A DNA stretch of 64,000 nt, taken from assembly GCA_029379385.1 (NCBI GenBank), contig CM055615.1, positions 2,232,001 through 2,296,000 on the forward strand, written 5' to 3'. How positions within the stretch are numbered: position 1 is the stretch's first letter; every line of letters begins with the position of its first letter. Under the pieces are notes generated by a model. That model had not been told where the DNA came from. It worked only from the letters and a program-made list of their open reading frames with translations, and ran no database searches. Shown here one piece after another: positions 1 to 12,874 of this stretch. A program made the translations under genes and the position numbers. This DNA is from Quillaja saponaria. Taxonomy: Eukaryota > Streptophyta > Magnoliopsida > Fabales > Quillajaceae.

Positions 1-3000
1 ACAGCTGTCTAATCTTACGCCAGTATTATCCAATCTATGTGCAAAACTACCATATCTGGTAGTTGGTTCTATGTTCTTAGAAGCAGTGGTTACTGCATCT
101 GCTTTATCAAGAGCAAATCCATACGTAGACTTCATCGAGGACTTCCTTCTTAACAAGGATGAGCTCCCATCAGGACCACCACCATCATCATCTAGAAAGA
201 AAGGTAAGCAATCCTCTTGAGAGCTTTCTTTTGTACTCCTCAATGGGTCAGCATCACATGAAGGAAAACCTCCCCCTATCCTCAAAGAATGACTACTCCT
301 GCAAGATACACGTGATTTTATATTTGAAAATTGAAAGTCTTAACATCATCAATATTAAAAATCTCAATAGCACCTCAAGGATTCATCCTGCTCCTGTTGC
401 TTCTGAGAAAGGAAAGGGTGGTTAAAAAATTCTTCAAAAGTTAATCGTTCCACTGCAAATACATTAGAAAACAAAATCATGGGGTGTGACTTTTGCATAG
501 GCAAACAAAATCCATTGACAGTTTAAATGACACTCAATGAGCCAACATTAGCAGTCTCCCAGCCACAAATTGTCCCCATTAGCAAGAAAATTATTTACCA
601 AATTCACATGATTCTTGCTAGCATGGTTAACAAGAGGGACTTTGAAGTTTCACAAAAACCTAAAACATCAAGGTCAGATTTCTTGGCCCAATTATGTCTA
701 AAGAAGCAGCTACACTGATATCTTACTGATATCTTAGCAAATCTTTTACAAATCGCAGTATTTGAACTACATATCATATTTTTTGTCCAAGTTCCAACTT
801 GTACAACATAATCAGTATAGTAATTGAAGGAAACTACCCATGCTAAACAACTTCAAGAAGTAAATACTTAATATTTAAGCTACCAACTCATACAATCAAT
901 TCCACAAGACTATGTTGCTGGATAATATACAGAAATATTCAAATAATAATACTTTACCACTGTTGGAATTGCTTTGACATCATCAAGTATCTCAAACACA
1001 CTGAGAGATTTCACTTTGTACTTATTTAATTTTAGAATTTCAGCCTACAATGTGATTCATATATATATATATATATATATATATACCTGGATTACGACGC
1101 AGCAATTTCCTACATAAATCTTTGCATTCAGAACTCAACTCCTGGGTGTCCGATGGGAAACACAATTCAGTTGATTTCACAATGTTCTGAAGTAACTGCA
1201 GAGTACATCATTGTGATAATTCAGCTAATTGTAGCAAGAGAACTCATATGCAATTAGAAAAGTCTATATTAAAAGCACTATATATACACACAAGCGCACA
1301 CACACATATATATGAGAACCAAACACTACGTTAGCTTTGAAAATGCAAAGGAAAAAGGAAGGAAAAGGAAAAGAAAAGATTACTAAAACAACAGATAGAC
1401 CTGTATTTGATTGTTTCCAGTAAATGGGGTTCTTCCAGTACCAAGCTGAAATAGAATTGCGCCAACACTCCAGAGATCTGCCTGTGTCCAGAACATGGTA
1501 AATAGAAGAAGACCATGGAACAATCCACAAAAAGCCCAAGACATGAATGGAGTTTATATCACCTTTGCATCGTACTTCTGGAGTTGCATTATCTCTGGAG
1601 CCATGTAAAGTGGTGAACCACACAAGGTTTCTGCAAGGCCTCTGGGTTGCAGAGATCTGCAAAATGAGGAACAAAATATTTGAAAGCCAATATTTTTTTT
1701 ATTTTTTTTCTAAAAAGAAATGGACAATGCAGAACCTTCTCTAGATGTAATGCTTGGCAAGGTAAAGGGTTTTCAAAAGAAATAATGCTAGATGGGGAAG
1801 ATTTGGATAGAGAGGAAGTCCACAACAAGTGAATCAAAAGCCCAAGGAAACCTCAAGCTCAAACTATTCTACAAAATTATCATGACTTTAACAACATCAA
1901 CATCAATACTTACCCTAATTAAGATTGGGCTTTTCTACCCATCAAACAATAAATAAAATTGGGATTTTCACAAATTTTAAACAGGCTCAAGAAGCCACAT
2001 ATATTAGGCCTAATACTTGAAAAACAAATCGGACTCATTCAAAATTTTAATCATGCATTCTACACCTCTGAGACTTACTACACAAGACAAGAACCTGATA
2101 AATTGGGATGCTACACGCACCATATAAATCAAAACTACCTTTTGTATCCAGAAAAACAGTACCATATATTTATTTAATATTTGAAATAAGTGAATTCGAA
2201 AAACACAGAAAACAAATTTGAGTTTTGCAGGCAACAATATATGTATATTTGAGTAAGCATTTGTGAGAAAGAGAGAGAAAGCAGAACTGTGGGAGCAAGT
2301 TTAATTTGTTATCAAAGGATTCTCATCTGCTATGAACAATCGCTGAAATTCAAAAAGCAAAAAATCAGAAATCAAGATGAAGAAAGTAAATACAACCAAG
2401 TTTACCTTGCAAATCCAAAATCTGCAATCTTCAGGACGGACTTATCATCATTTGTGGAGAGAAGAAGATTCTGGTCCAAAGATGATACACATTACAACCG
2501 AAATGAAATACCTACATAACCTTTAAGCAATGACAAAAAATGTACATAATAAACAATATATACTCAACATGGTGTAAACATTAACTGTACAATTATTCCT
2601 TATACAGAAACAGGTTCCCCTACTCATTTCATTGCCAATTCATACCCTTCTATAATTTTGGTAAACATCAGATCCAATTAACCCAAGCCATCATTGGATG
2701 AACACATATACAATTTCTTTGCGGACTGATAGACATATAAATTTAAGCATTGACTTGAATCCTGGACTATGCAATAGATAAGTGAACAGATGTCAGAGAG
2801 GACGTTTTTAGTCAACATTATAGTTTAAACTGATACAATAGTCAAACCTGTGGTTTTAGATCCCGATGTATAAGATTATTGTCACGTAGAACTTGTAGAC
2901 CAGCAGCTGTAAAACAAAAATGCTTACAATATTAATATCATTGAAGATACATAAAACATAAAAAAAATATGTATATATAAAGAGAGAGAGAGAGAGAGAT

Positions 3001-4413
3001 AGCAAGGAGGGGGGTAGAGGGAGGGAGAAAAAGCAAAATTTTAAAACAAAGGAAAAGAAAAAATAACAAGTTCAGACTTACCTAGCTGTCGCATGAAGTG
3101 CTTTGCAGTTGCTTCTGGCATTCTTCCATGGCGTTGAATATACACAGAGAGATCACCCCCTCTACAGTACTCCAACACAAGATGTATCTTCCCAGGAGCC
3201 TAAATAAAGCAAATAAATGGCATTTGTCAGTTGGAAAGCAGGACTTCACTGATACATGTTCTGGATCAGTCACAAAAGATTGATATTTCAAGTTGAAGAA
3301 TCCCTTGACAGAATATTATGCAGAGTTGTTCTAGAATCTAAGTCAAATTCAGTGGTTTAAGCATGGTTCATGCCCTAGGAAACAACAATAATTACTAATC
3401 AGTCTGAGATCAGGAAAAATGATGACCCATTCAGAAACTATGCCATGATACCAATTCTCAAGCATACCACAAATTGCAAATCACATAGGAATTTAAGAAT
3501 CGCTAAGTTATTATATTTTCCAACCATCATGTGCTTGCTAGCTCTTAGTTATTTAGTACTGCAGTATATTAAGAGCTTTAGCCTCAGTTTCAAGAGTCCT
3601 TTGTGTCAACTAGTGACAACTACCCACCAAAAGTGAGGCAACGATCTGGAAAGAGTGAAAGCTATCATTTTTCTCAATCGCCAGCAGTGAAGACTTACTA
3701 GGAATTTCAAAATTTCCCAAAGAACTACAAAACCCTGGGGCTCTGAATTTCATTACTTGACATTTCTATCAACTTCCCAATAAACACAAAGAGGGCACAA
3801 CAGAACATAAACAACACTTCAAGGGCATTACTTTCACGTATTACCTCAAAGGGTTTCTGAAAAACGTGAGAGAAAATCATATCATGAAGCTTGACAATTA
3901 AAAACTACTCTTTTTTTTTTCTTTTTTAAGAAAAGGAATTAGCTTCTTCCAAACTACCTCCAGGTGAATACATCCAGAGTCCAGTGTTTCAAGTTTAATC
4001 TCAATTGAAAAATAATTTCTTTTTTTTTTTCTCATTTCTAGATAACAAAACAAAGCATAAATTAAACAAATGTAAATTTAACTAACCTCTTGTCTTCCAC
4101 TCTAATCCATTTTCTTGGCAACCAAACACAAATTAAAAAAATTAAAAAGGGGTAATGGAGAACAGCTAACCTCTACAATATCGTACAAATGAATAATATT
4201 AGGATGGTTAATCCGCTTCAAGATAAAAATCTCAGACATTAGACTTTCTTGCAACTTCTTGTTAAGCCGACCAGTGACGATCTCCTTTATCGCCACCTCA
4301 GTTCCATGGACTTTGTGCCTCCCATGCCAGACCACCGAAAACGACCCTGACCCAATCTGCCGACCCACGATGTAATCCCCTACCACCCTACTCCTCCCGG
4401 TCTGCTGAGCCAT
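1..4413 (-). CDS. ATG1: ATG1-type Ser/Thr protein kinase, 5' part (3' end outside window)
   Basis: Minus-strand gene for the autophagy-initiating kinase of the ATG1/ULK family; in plants ATG1 works with ATG13, ATG11 and ATG101 to start phagophore formation. Exons read from GT/AG signals: 4413-4171, 3199-3082, 2906-2848, 2470-2406, 1656-1563, 1481-1401, 1195-1087, 452-374 and 298 to beyond 1. Reading frame is continuous over about 380 residues. The kinase domain starts almost at the N-terminus: Gly-loop GSGSFSVVW (about residues 21-29), VAIK lysine 43, HRDLKPQ (134-140), DFG (157-159), APE (181-183). The kinase domain ends near [16 protein letters not shown] in exon 8, followed by a Ser-rich linker ([18 protein letters not shown]) typical of plant ATG1. 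Start ATG at 4413 has no in-frame upstream alternative of note. The regulatory C-terminus that binds ATG13 lies outside. Paralogue (a/b/c) not resolved. Confidence 0.93.
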
Positions 4414-6771
4414 CCCTACGCTTTTACAACCCTATAAATATAAGAACCCTAAAATCCAAACCCAAAATCAACTCCGAAAACCCAAAATCAAAGCTCAAGA
4501 ATGAAAACGAACTTCCCCAACTTCAATAAAAAAATAAGATCTTTCCAAAGATTCAACCAAATTGCTAAAGATCTCAGCTTTTTTGTCCAATTATCCCAAT
4601 AGGGAGAGAGAAACCGAGAAAGATGATCTATAATTTTTGTCGAATTATCTAAATGAGGACAGAGATAAACCGGAAAGGATTAATGGAAGCTTGTTCAATG
4701 TGAGAGAGTAAAGATTGAATAAAAAATTAATATCTTTTTTGCCCATGATTAAAATTACTGACCATAATTGCGGTTAGTGTTTTAAAGGATTAGATAGCGT
4801 CCAAGTACAGGGACGGAAGGAAGAAAGAAAGGAGAGGTTCTATTCACCTATGAACTTTGAAAGCGAAGGCATATAGGAGACAGAGAGAGAGGAGCTGCAA
4901 TGTGAAAAGCAACAAGAGGAAGGTAAATTACTCTGTGGTCGATTCCACATTACTCCCCCTACGTGGATTGCAAAGAATTGGCTAGTCTTGCAGGTGTTTC
5001 ATTCTAATTGGTTGATTTTTTATCAAATTATAGTGAAATCGGATTTAATAATGGATAGGTATCAATGCGTCGTCGTATTATGAATTTTTTAATGCAATAA
5101 GTTTAGTGCAATTGATGACAATATATCGAATTAAATCCATTATAATTTAAATTAATTATAGATTAATTCTCTCTAGTAATTGCATAGGATTTCTGTTCCC
5201 GAACCTCTTATCTATACATCTATACATCCATACTATCATATAAGTTGTTTTCTCATGTTCTATTTTAGGCCAAAAAAAAAACATTTGTTTCTTTGGTTTA
5301 AGGGATTAAAAGATTCAAGACAACATACTTTCTTTTATTTATTAAACTTCTTTATTTTGTTTCCTTTTGAAAACAATAATTTATTACTTTTCATCTTCTC
5401 CGAACGATTATAAAAATTTGGATGTCGGGAGTGGTTGAATATAATTATATTGTTTTACAAAATTGGTTATATAACATAAATATAATCAAAATATCACGAT
5501 TAAAGTGAAGACAACAAACAAAAATGTGACGTATTATTACTAATTAGACAAATAAACATTTGTTCAATGCTTAACTAATGACTTGTAAACCCTTAAAGAA
5601 GCGAGCATGAAGTTTATAGACAAGTGGAAGCCATATTCTATAAAAAACCTAGATAGTAAAAACAACAAGATTCTAATATGTCATATCATAACATGAAAGG
5701 ATTTTTTTTTTGTCATAAGCGATTGACCTTTTCATGATCTAGTTTTTTTTTTCTTTTGCATAACATAATCAAAAGCATCGATTATGATTGTTACTTTTTC
5801 TGCTAAGATAGGGTATTAAATGCAATCATCTTATTATGGATTTGTTAGTTGAAACTATTATTTTTAACTCTATATGTTTCTCGTTAAATTTTTCTTGTCT
5901 CATTTATCGGTCTAACTTTTTTTTAGGTCCAATTTGCTGCTTTATAAAAAGGAGTTTTAGGATTGTTCACTTTATTTGCATCCAAATCAATAGGAAAAAA
6001 ATTGTAAAGCATAAAAACGATTACAACTAGGTGTAGATTCACTTTTTAATGTATTATCAAAACTGTTTATTTTTAAGTTGATAATGTCAAAAGAATAAGT
6101 AGCTAGTTCACTTGAAAAAATAATTTTAAAATTATAAATATTTGATTGTAACTTTTTCAACTAAAAGAATCAAAATAATATTCATTTGAATTCTTGTTTA
6201 ATATTTTTAAATGTGAAATTGAGTAAGAAAGTGTTTGTATTTTATTATAATCAGATAATTTGAATATCGAGGGTTTGGTTAATTTTTTTAAAAAATTATA
6301 GTTCAATTTTTTTTTAAAATTTTTTATAATTATAATATGAAAAGAAAAGAAGAAGAAAAGACTTGATACTTATTTTTTGCTCTTATAATTAATTTTCTTA
6401 ATAATTAAATATAATTTCTATGAATAACACATAATACTATTAACAAATCACACACATGCTACAACTTAACTTCAATACTCAATTTTAATAAATTTAACCT
6501 AAAATCATTAATTTAATAATTATTTTCTCAAATATAGATATAATTTTAATTAATAATTTCATAAATTATAAATAATTCTTACCAAACACTTTATACAATT
6601 ATTGCGTAATTTAAAACTCAATTCAAATTTAAAAAAAAATGATTTACATTACTTGATTATGACTTTGGTAAAGAAGGAATTATAAAATTGTGAAACAGAA
6701 ATTAGAAGAAAGGCGGCCATGAGTTAGATGAGTTTATAGTAAATTAAACAAAGAAAATAATGCTAGAGTCA
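4414..6771. other. Intergenic, AT-rich; ATG1 promoter side
   Basis: The stretch next to 4413 should hold the ATG1 5' leader and promoter (minus strand). From about 4950 to 6700 it is very AT-rich with short A or T runs. I see no exon-like reading frame, no RNA gene and no repeat with clear ends. Confidence 0.5.
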
Positions 6772-6845
6772 GTCTGGGTGGTGTAGTTGGTTATCACGCT
6801 AGTCTCACACACTAGAGGTCCCCGGTTCGAACCCGGGCTCAGACA
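6772..6845 (+). tRNA. tRNA-Val (anticodon CAC)
   Basis: A full cloverleaf can be drawn. Acceptor arms GTCTGGG and CTCAGAC pair over 7 bp with one G-T. The anticodon stem CTAGT/ACTAG encloses loop CTCACAC, giving anticodon CAC at 6806-6808 (reads GUG, valine). The T arm is CCCGG, TTCGAAC, CCGGG, so the internal B box GGTTCGAACCC is intact. No CCA is encoded, as expected of nuclear tRNA genes. A TTTTT run at 6855-6859 is a suitable Pol III terminator. It lies about 300 bp upstream of the PRA1.A start codon on the same strand. Confidence 0.96.
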
Positions 6846-6854
6846 TTAACGTAA

Positions 6855-6859
6855 TTTTT
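6855..6859 (+). terminator. Pol III T-run after tRNA-Val
   Basis: Five Ts ten bases after the tRNA discriminator base; a standard RNA polymerase III stop. Confidence 0.6.
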
Positions 6860-7142
6860 ATTTATTAGTTTTTAGTCCTCAACCTTTTTCCTTTTTTTCA
6901 AAAGGAACCATTCCACGACGCTCCGAGTCATCCACATATACTGTCTTCAAGAATCCAACCCGAATCGCAGCGATCAATCACCAATCACTTGGTTTCATTT
7001 TCATTTCATTAGTAGCAGAAGAATTCATAAATTGTATCTGCTTCGATTCCCTTTCTTCTTCTTCTTCTTCCTGCAAGCAACTGGTTTTTTCTTCCTAGGG
7101 TTTTTTTTTTTTTTTTTGGAGCAGAGCTGAAGAATCACAACA

Positions 7143-9736
7143 ATGGATTGGGGAAACGTAACAGCCGAGGATCTGATCGACGCTCTCCGTGAAGTTGATT
7201 GGTCGTCTCCACCTCGACCTCTCTCAGAATTCTTCTCAAGATTCACCGTCCCTAGATCTTATTCCAAATGGAGTAGCCGCCTTAAATGCAATCTCTACTA
7301 GTACGCTTCCTCTCTCACAATTTAGCGTTTCATAAATTGTTTGAGAAATATTTTATGGTTTCTGACACTACTTTTACCTTAAATTTAACAATAACTAAGT
7401 TTTGAAAATAGTTGTTAGATTGGACCGAGTTGAAAATATTTTTGTTCACTGTTAAACGCTCTCTTCTGCATGAATTTTAAAATTTCATTTTGGAAATTGG
7501 TTTGTCTAAATGAGATCATCTTCTTTTTTTCTACAAAGTCTTGTTCTGAATGACCAGAAGCTCATACGTAATGGTGAGGTTGTTTGTTGTCTTAAGTCAA
7601 ATGTAATGCAATTCTAAATGTGAGACCATATTGACAATATAGTGCATTGGATTCCTGTGCGATTGCCACCTACTGCCATATCATTTGTTGAAGGATTTCG
7701 TTAGATTTTTGTGTATGATTATTATTTTTAATAATACTTTATGCTAATTGAAATTTCTTTTTCTCTGTCCTAAATATTCTACGCATCATATCTTGCATTA
7801 TCTCATTATCTAAATGTATCAATAAGATATATGATTGTTTGATTTATTAACTAATGATGGGTATGTAATGCTTTCGCAGCTATCGAACGAACTACTTCCT
7901 TCTGATTGTTTCCGTTCTCGGTAAGTGAACAAAATAACTGCGGTTTTTCTGTTTCCCTTTTTGATACATGCATACCTACAATTGCATTTTGCTATTTGAT
8001 CCATTGCAGTTTTGGGTTTTCTTCGGAGGCCAATTGCTATTGTAGCTGCCTTTTTAACAGCACTTAGCATTGCTTTTCTGAATGACAGGTAATCGTTTGA
8101 CAGCATCCCCATCCCCCCACCCCCCACCCCGGTGGGTTTGTGCTTGTGTCATGAGTGTTTTGATTCTTCAAATACATTACTTATATGTCCTTGTTAATTA
8201 CAGTGTAAGTTACTGCCAAATGGGATTATTTAGTAACAATTTAAGTTTTATTAAAAGTCATAATAGGTTCTGATTCTACGCTTGTGCATGCATATGGACA
8301 TGTGTGAAGTAGCATTGTAGTATTTACTGAGTATTTTCTTATTGAAAAGAAGAGTAAAACAGTTTAGCATTTTTTCAGATTTTGCATGCTCAGACAGTAC
8401 TAAAATGAAAGGACAAAAGTTGATCTTGATGTAATTTTATTGGGATCAAAATTTTCTTTTTTGTCCATTTTAGTTCTCACGTTAATCTTACTACTTATCT
8501 TGGATGAATTCTATAAACTTGAGAGGGATGCTTTTCTTTTGTGTAACTTAGTAAGTTACTTCTTGGAACTTTATCATTTGTTTTGTCCATATCAATAGAA
8601 ACCAGATGCAGATTTTTTTTTAATAAGCAGAAATGATTTATTTATTTTTAATTTTGGTCCCTAAAGGGTCGCAGTGTTTAGATTTCTTTGATGATTACCT
8701 CACTGACAGGATAATTTATAAAAGCCTTCATGAAAATTTTCTACTTGATTAGTATAGCACTGTAGGCTGTTGCTGTCTATATATATTTATATATTTATTC
8801 TATGAATAATTTTCCATAACTCTCAATAAGAATATAGCTTCAAAATTAGGTCACCCTGTCAAGAACGAGGGATTTTCTTTTTCTTGAACTGTTCTAGTAT
8901 ACATGCACTTTTAACTCTGTCAATTTACATAATGTGAATCACGTGAATGTGTAAAGAAGATCAATAGTAATGACAGGTTCTGTTTAAAAATCAACATGCT
9001 CCCCTTGTTTCCAATAAATCAGTTCTGTTCATATGATGCCTCATCTAAGCAGTAAATGTCTTGTCAATTTCAATTGAACCTAAATATCATTACTACAGCT
9101 TTGCAGGTACTTTTAGTGAGAAGGTAACAAGGACTGTAAGGCAGTTTTCACCGCACTTAGCAGCCAAAATGAGGCCATCACTTACGTAAGTATGTTGGCT
9201 TGTCATTATTCCTCTGAAGCGTTTATCTTTGCTGCTTGTTCAATAAATCATTGAAATTCCAGGCCTGTTATTCGTGGACGTCCATCAGCTAAAAGAGCAA
9301 TTCATATATGTGGTCGGCCTCGCTGGGTGTTTGTCATGATATTCTCTTTTGGTAATTGACATCTTTGAAACAAATTTCTCGTTTTTATGTAACTTGGGAT
9401 TGGTGTTAACCAATGCTATTTTCCTACTACTGATAGTGGGATTGTAGATATTTACTGTCTTTGTTTTTGGCAGTGAGTTTCATCCTATGGTTTGTTTCTG
9501 CTGGTCTCTTAACTGTCCTATGGGCCCTCGCCATTGGTCTTCTTGGTGAGTTACAGGCTGATAGCCTTAACTTTTTATCAACTTAGCATCTATTTTCATG
9601 TGGTGAAGTCGATTGCTTTCCATCTTTGTCAGGCACCATTCTGCATGCAAGCTTTAGAACACCCAACTTGAAAGCACGTCTAAACACATTCCGTGAAGAA
9701 TTTCGTGCAGTGTGGCGCAATTATAGTGAACTGTAG
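7143..9736 (+). CDS. PRA1.A: PRA1 family protein, subgroup A (7 exons, intact)
   Basis: Prenylated Rab acceptor type membrane protein; PRA1 proteins bind prenylated Rab GTPases and act in ER-Golgi and endosomal trafficking. Exons: 7143-7300, 7880-7920, 8010-8088, 9099-9185, 9263-9351, 9474-9545, 9633-9736; all introns GT-AG. They sum to 630 nt, 209 residues, in frame throughout. N-terminus MDWGNVTAEDLIDALREVDW is characteristic of plant subgroup A as I recall it. Hydrophobic segments fall in exons 2-3 (YFLLIVSVLVLGFLRRPIAIV) and exon 6 (SFILWFVSAGLLTVLWALAI), with RPIA between hairpin halves; the C-terminus NTFREEFRAVWRNYSEL is hydrophilic. A CT-rich leader lies at about 7040-7130. Exons 2-7 and everything downstream are duplicated at 17.9-20.7 kb, where the copy is dead; this is the functional parent. 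Confidence 0.93.
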
Positions 9737-11164
9737 TTTGCAGGAAGTGAGTGCATTCTGCCTTGACATAACGTCCACTTTCTTATACCCATTATTTACT
9801 AACTTTATTGTCATTATGTTTTAAATTGAAATGCATTCCATTTTCCAACTGCTCTAGTAATACTCTAACTTTGACATATAATTGCTGGGCTTTGTCAATA
9901 TCATGAATACTAAGTCCTTGAACAAGTGATTGAGGAAAAAGTATGTAACATACAGGTGCTAGAAACATAGGCGTTGGTCATGTGCATGATTATTACAATT
10001 TTGATTTCTGAAACATAGATAAGCCTCTTTCTGACTAATAGTAAATGTGATATGCGGAAAAGGAAGGGATGTACTTATGGTTGTGCCAAATCAAAGCCAA
10101 AAGCAAGCATGGAAAGTCATTTGTCAATTTCTACCTCAGTTATGTTACTGTCTGAGTAGCTACATGTTAAAAAATGTGCTGATTGGAAAATATCACTGGG
10201 TTGACTTATTTAATGATATATTTAGCATTTTATCAAATGAAATATACAGCTTAACAGCACAAGATAACAAATGAAAGATTCAGTTAGCTCGGCTTAATTT
10301 TTAGATTCCGTCAGCTGGATCAAGTTGGAGATTATTTATGTATATATTATGGAGTGTAACCATATGACATAAGCTGTCAAGAGCAGAAAATGTAGTCCTT
10401 GATTTTTAACAGATCACATGTCCTTTTGGGTGATTTTATTCTATTCTCTTAAAGTTCTTGATACTCACAAGTACGAGTGACTTAGGCATTGTTAAATCTG
10501 GAATTCTAGCTTTTGGATCTGTCCTGCCTTTTACTTTTCGGAATTATGTTGTTGACCATGAAACTTGCACTTCTTGCTATTTTAGATATAGTCTTAGGTG
10601 GGTGTTTTTTTTTTTTGGCTAAAATGGTCTTAGGTGTTGTTACTGTTGATTCAAACTGATTTCTTTTGGATGGAATGTTATCTCAGGTGAAGGCATCCAA
10701 TGATTGCAGATTAGCAACAGATTGTAAATTGTCAAGAGTCTTGTTTCTGTTGAGAAAACTGTTTTCATTTGTGAATTATATTCTTAAGAAGTATTGAAAC
10801 AATTTACATGCTGTAAGCTATAAATTCTTGGCATTCGTGGGCAAAAACAAAATGGCCTTGGTGTAGTTCTTGATTGCTCCAAGTACTGGAAGAGATAAGC
10901 AAGTTTTCAATAGCACATATCAACTTTATTGTATACTTCAATGTTATTCTCCTATTAATTTCCATTCTAATTTCCTAGTGTTAAGAGTACAAATTGATTG
11001 TCTGCCTCTCCTGGACCCATGCTTGAGGCATCAGGTTCAGTCGTGGTGACTGACTTGGGGGCTTATTTTTAGGCATTTTCATTCAGATTTCTCTTCAGAG
11101 ATTACCATGTGTTGACCCAGGATTGCCTGTCCCTGAGTAGTGGTTGACATGTCTCGTTCTCTGT
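9737..11164 (+). other. PRA1.A 3' region, possible 3'-UTR intron
   Basis: No further coding exon is visible. Twelve bases after the stop there is a GTGAGT donor (about 9749), and a TCTCAG acceptor lies near 10687, so a 3'-UTR intron is possible but unproven. The whole stretch has a diverged copy at about 20699-21480 in unit B. Unit B lacks much of 10250-10940 and contains a short segment (about 21010-21120) absent here. Confidence 0.35.
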
Positions 11165-11715
11165 CTTCATAATAGTGTTATTAAAGGTGCGCCTTGGGCT
11201 CACCTTAGGCTCAAAAGGCGACAGGCTCCAGTCTTCTCGCCTCAACACTCTTAGGCGAGACTCATTCGCTCATACTCAATCTAGGCCCTTCAGGCACGCG
11301 CCTAACCCCTCGGGCTCACACAGCCCACCTAGGCATGTGTGTAGACTTAGTTTACTACTTGTTGGACCTCCTAGGAATTTTAGAAAGCAAAAGCACTAAT
11401 TTTAGTTTTGTAGTGTTGAGGATAGTTTTTACTTTTTGAACCTCATTTCTCTAGCTAATTTTTTATTTTTTATTTACTTGGAATTCTTGCCTGTAGCTAT
11501 TTTTTTCTTCTTATTTTTACTCTTTCATAACATATTGATGTTAGATTTTACTTGATAGAAGTCTAACATTCTTGCTTGTAGCAATTTTTGTTGTTTTCTT
11601 TAGTAGTTGCCTGGCTTTCCTCAGGCGCGCGCCTGCACCTGGCACCTAGAACCAAGGCTCCAAAGACCCCTTGCTCCTAGGTGTGCCTAGAGCCTTTAAT
11701 AACACTGCTTCATAT
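11165..11715. mobile_element. hAT-like non-autonomous transposon (MITE) with 8-bp target duplication
   Basis: Element 11173-11707 (535 bp). Its ends are imperfect terminal inverted repeats: TAGTGTTATTAAAGG on the left and CAGTGTTATTAAAGG read inward from the right, fitting the YAGTG start of hAT elements. It is flanked by CTTCATAA (11165-11172) and CTTCATAT (11708-11715), an 8-bp target duplication with one mismatch. The duplicated unit B carries the uninterrupted site CTTCATAT in the same context near 21500, so the insertion is confirmed by an empty allele. Inside are GC-rich segments around GGCGCGCGCC and CTCGCC motifs. No transposase coding capacity; the short open frame at 11175-11399 is chance. 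Confidence 0.88.
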
Positions 11716-12590
11716 TCTCTGCTTTTTTTAGCTCCATTATTACTGCAGCCAAAAATTGGCTTTTGAAGCATTAGCTTTTATTGTCTTTTCCTTTTTTAAC
11801 CAGTAGGGAGGTGGTTTTGGTTAGACGAGAAAACGAAACCCTGCTTCCAGGTTTCCATTAGCTGTGGAATCTTTGAAGAATTCTGAGTTGGTTGGTTGTG
11901 AGCCACAGGATTTATCATGCTGGCTACCGAACAATGGCAGTAGGATTCCATTAACAAAGGACAGAAGTGAGTTAACGTTATTATCAAATGCCATTGCCAA
12001 CCAAATTTTTGCACAAGGACGTCCTTGTTGGAACAACATTTAGTCATTCAGTCTTTTATATTATGGTTCTACTCCAAACTATGCTCTGCCGTGAAGCAAT
12101 TCTATTCCCATCCTATAATCTGTTTATTTATGCTCTCTCTCATCTCTTTGGGTTTTGGTGGTTTGTTTTGTAGGGTAAGCCAGGGTTTTCCCTTCTCATT
12201 ACATTTGAAATGAATCAATAATCTTGACATTTACATGAATTCTTATGGGATCTAGGCACTTGTTAGTATACCTATGAACAAAACTTTTGCTTTGCTGTTG
12301 ATTGGCATGCATGGGTGGGTGACTGGGTGTCAATAATTGTTTATTGCTGTTGTCCAACAAAACACTAAAGGACAAGAGCACAACAGAATAAATTCAATTG
12401 GGAACTTTTGCAGTACGTATCTTTGATTTAATTGGATATATATAATATATTTATTATCAAATTGTAAAGAATTAAGAAAAGGGATTGCCTTTTCTTTTTT
12501 TTTTCTTTTTCATGCCAAAAGGCAAAACTTGATCATAATACAAAGTACCCTTTAAGCTTAATAAGCAGAAACATTAATTTATATCATAAA
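11716..12590. other. Duplicated intergenic stretch before the 55-codon ORF
   Basis: Non-coding as far as I can see; aligns with about 21500-22200 in unit B with scattered small indels. About 200 bp around 11900-12110 are absent from unit B. Open frames here are not matched in unit B and look like chance. Confidence 0.4.
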
Positions 12591-12699
12591 AAATTATGTG
12601 TGGCTTCAAAAATTGAGAGATGGGCACCTCTGGCTACTGTAACTATTGAAAGTTACAGGCTGGTCCATGTTTTATTGGACTCTTCCAAGCTCAGTCCAT

Positions 12700-12790
12700 G
12701 TGCACCACTATTAAATTCTAATTCTCTCTTACAAACAAATCTCTCTATCTATCTGTCTGTAACTCAGGCTATTTTTAAGTTTTCAACTCT
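12700..12790 (+). promoter_or_regulatory. Probable core promoter / leader of small ORF (CT-rich Y patch)
   Basis: TATTAAAT (about 12709) is followed by CTCTCTTAC and CTCTCTATCTATCTGTCTG stretches, the pyrimidine-rich patch common around plant transcription starts. The same arrangement is kept in unit B (about 22315-22375). Inference only. Confidence 0.3.
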
Positions 12791-12795
12791 CAACG

Positions 12796-12846
12796 ATGAT
12801 GTTTATCATGAGCTTCAGAAGGGTTATGGTTGAGTCTCTGAGATGA
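12796..12846 (+). CDS. Upstream mini-ORF (16 codons) before the 55-codon ORF
   Basis: ATGATG at 12796 opens a 16-codon frame ending TGA at 12844-12846, 28 bases before the ATG of the 55-codon ORF. Its core, MSFRRVMVESLR, is preserved in unit B (from an internal ATG near 22424), where the stop moves one codon on (LRR then TGA). It could be a regulatory upstream ORF. The pair is too short to show selection, so function is not claimed. Confidence 0.25.
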   Translation: MMFIMSFRRVMVESLR

Positions 12847-12874
12847 TGAAATTAATTAGACAAAGGCTGATCAA

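Noticed and set aside
11175..11399. 74-codon open frame
   Set aside because: Falls wholly within the hAT-like MITE.
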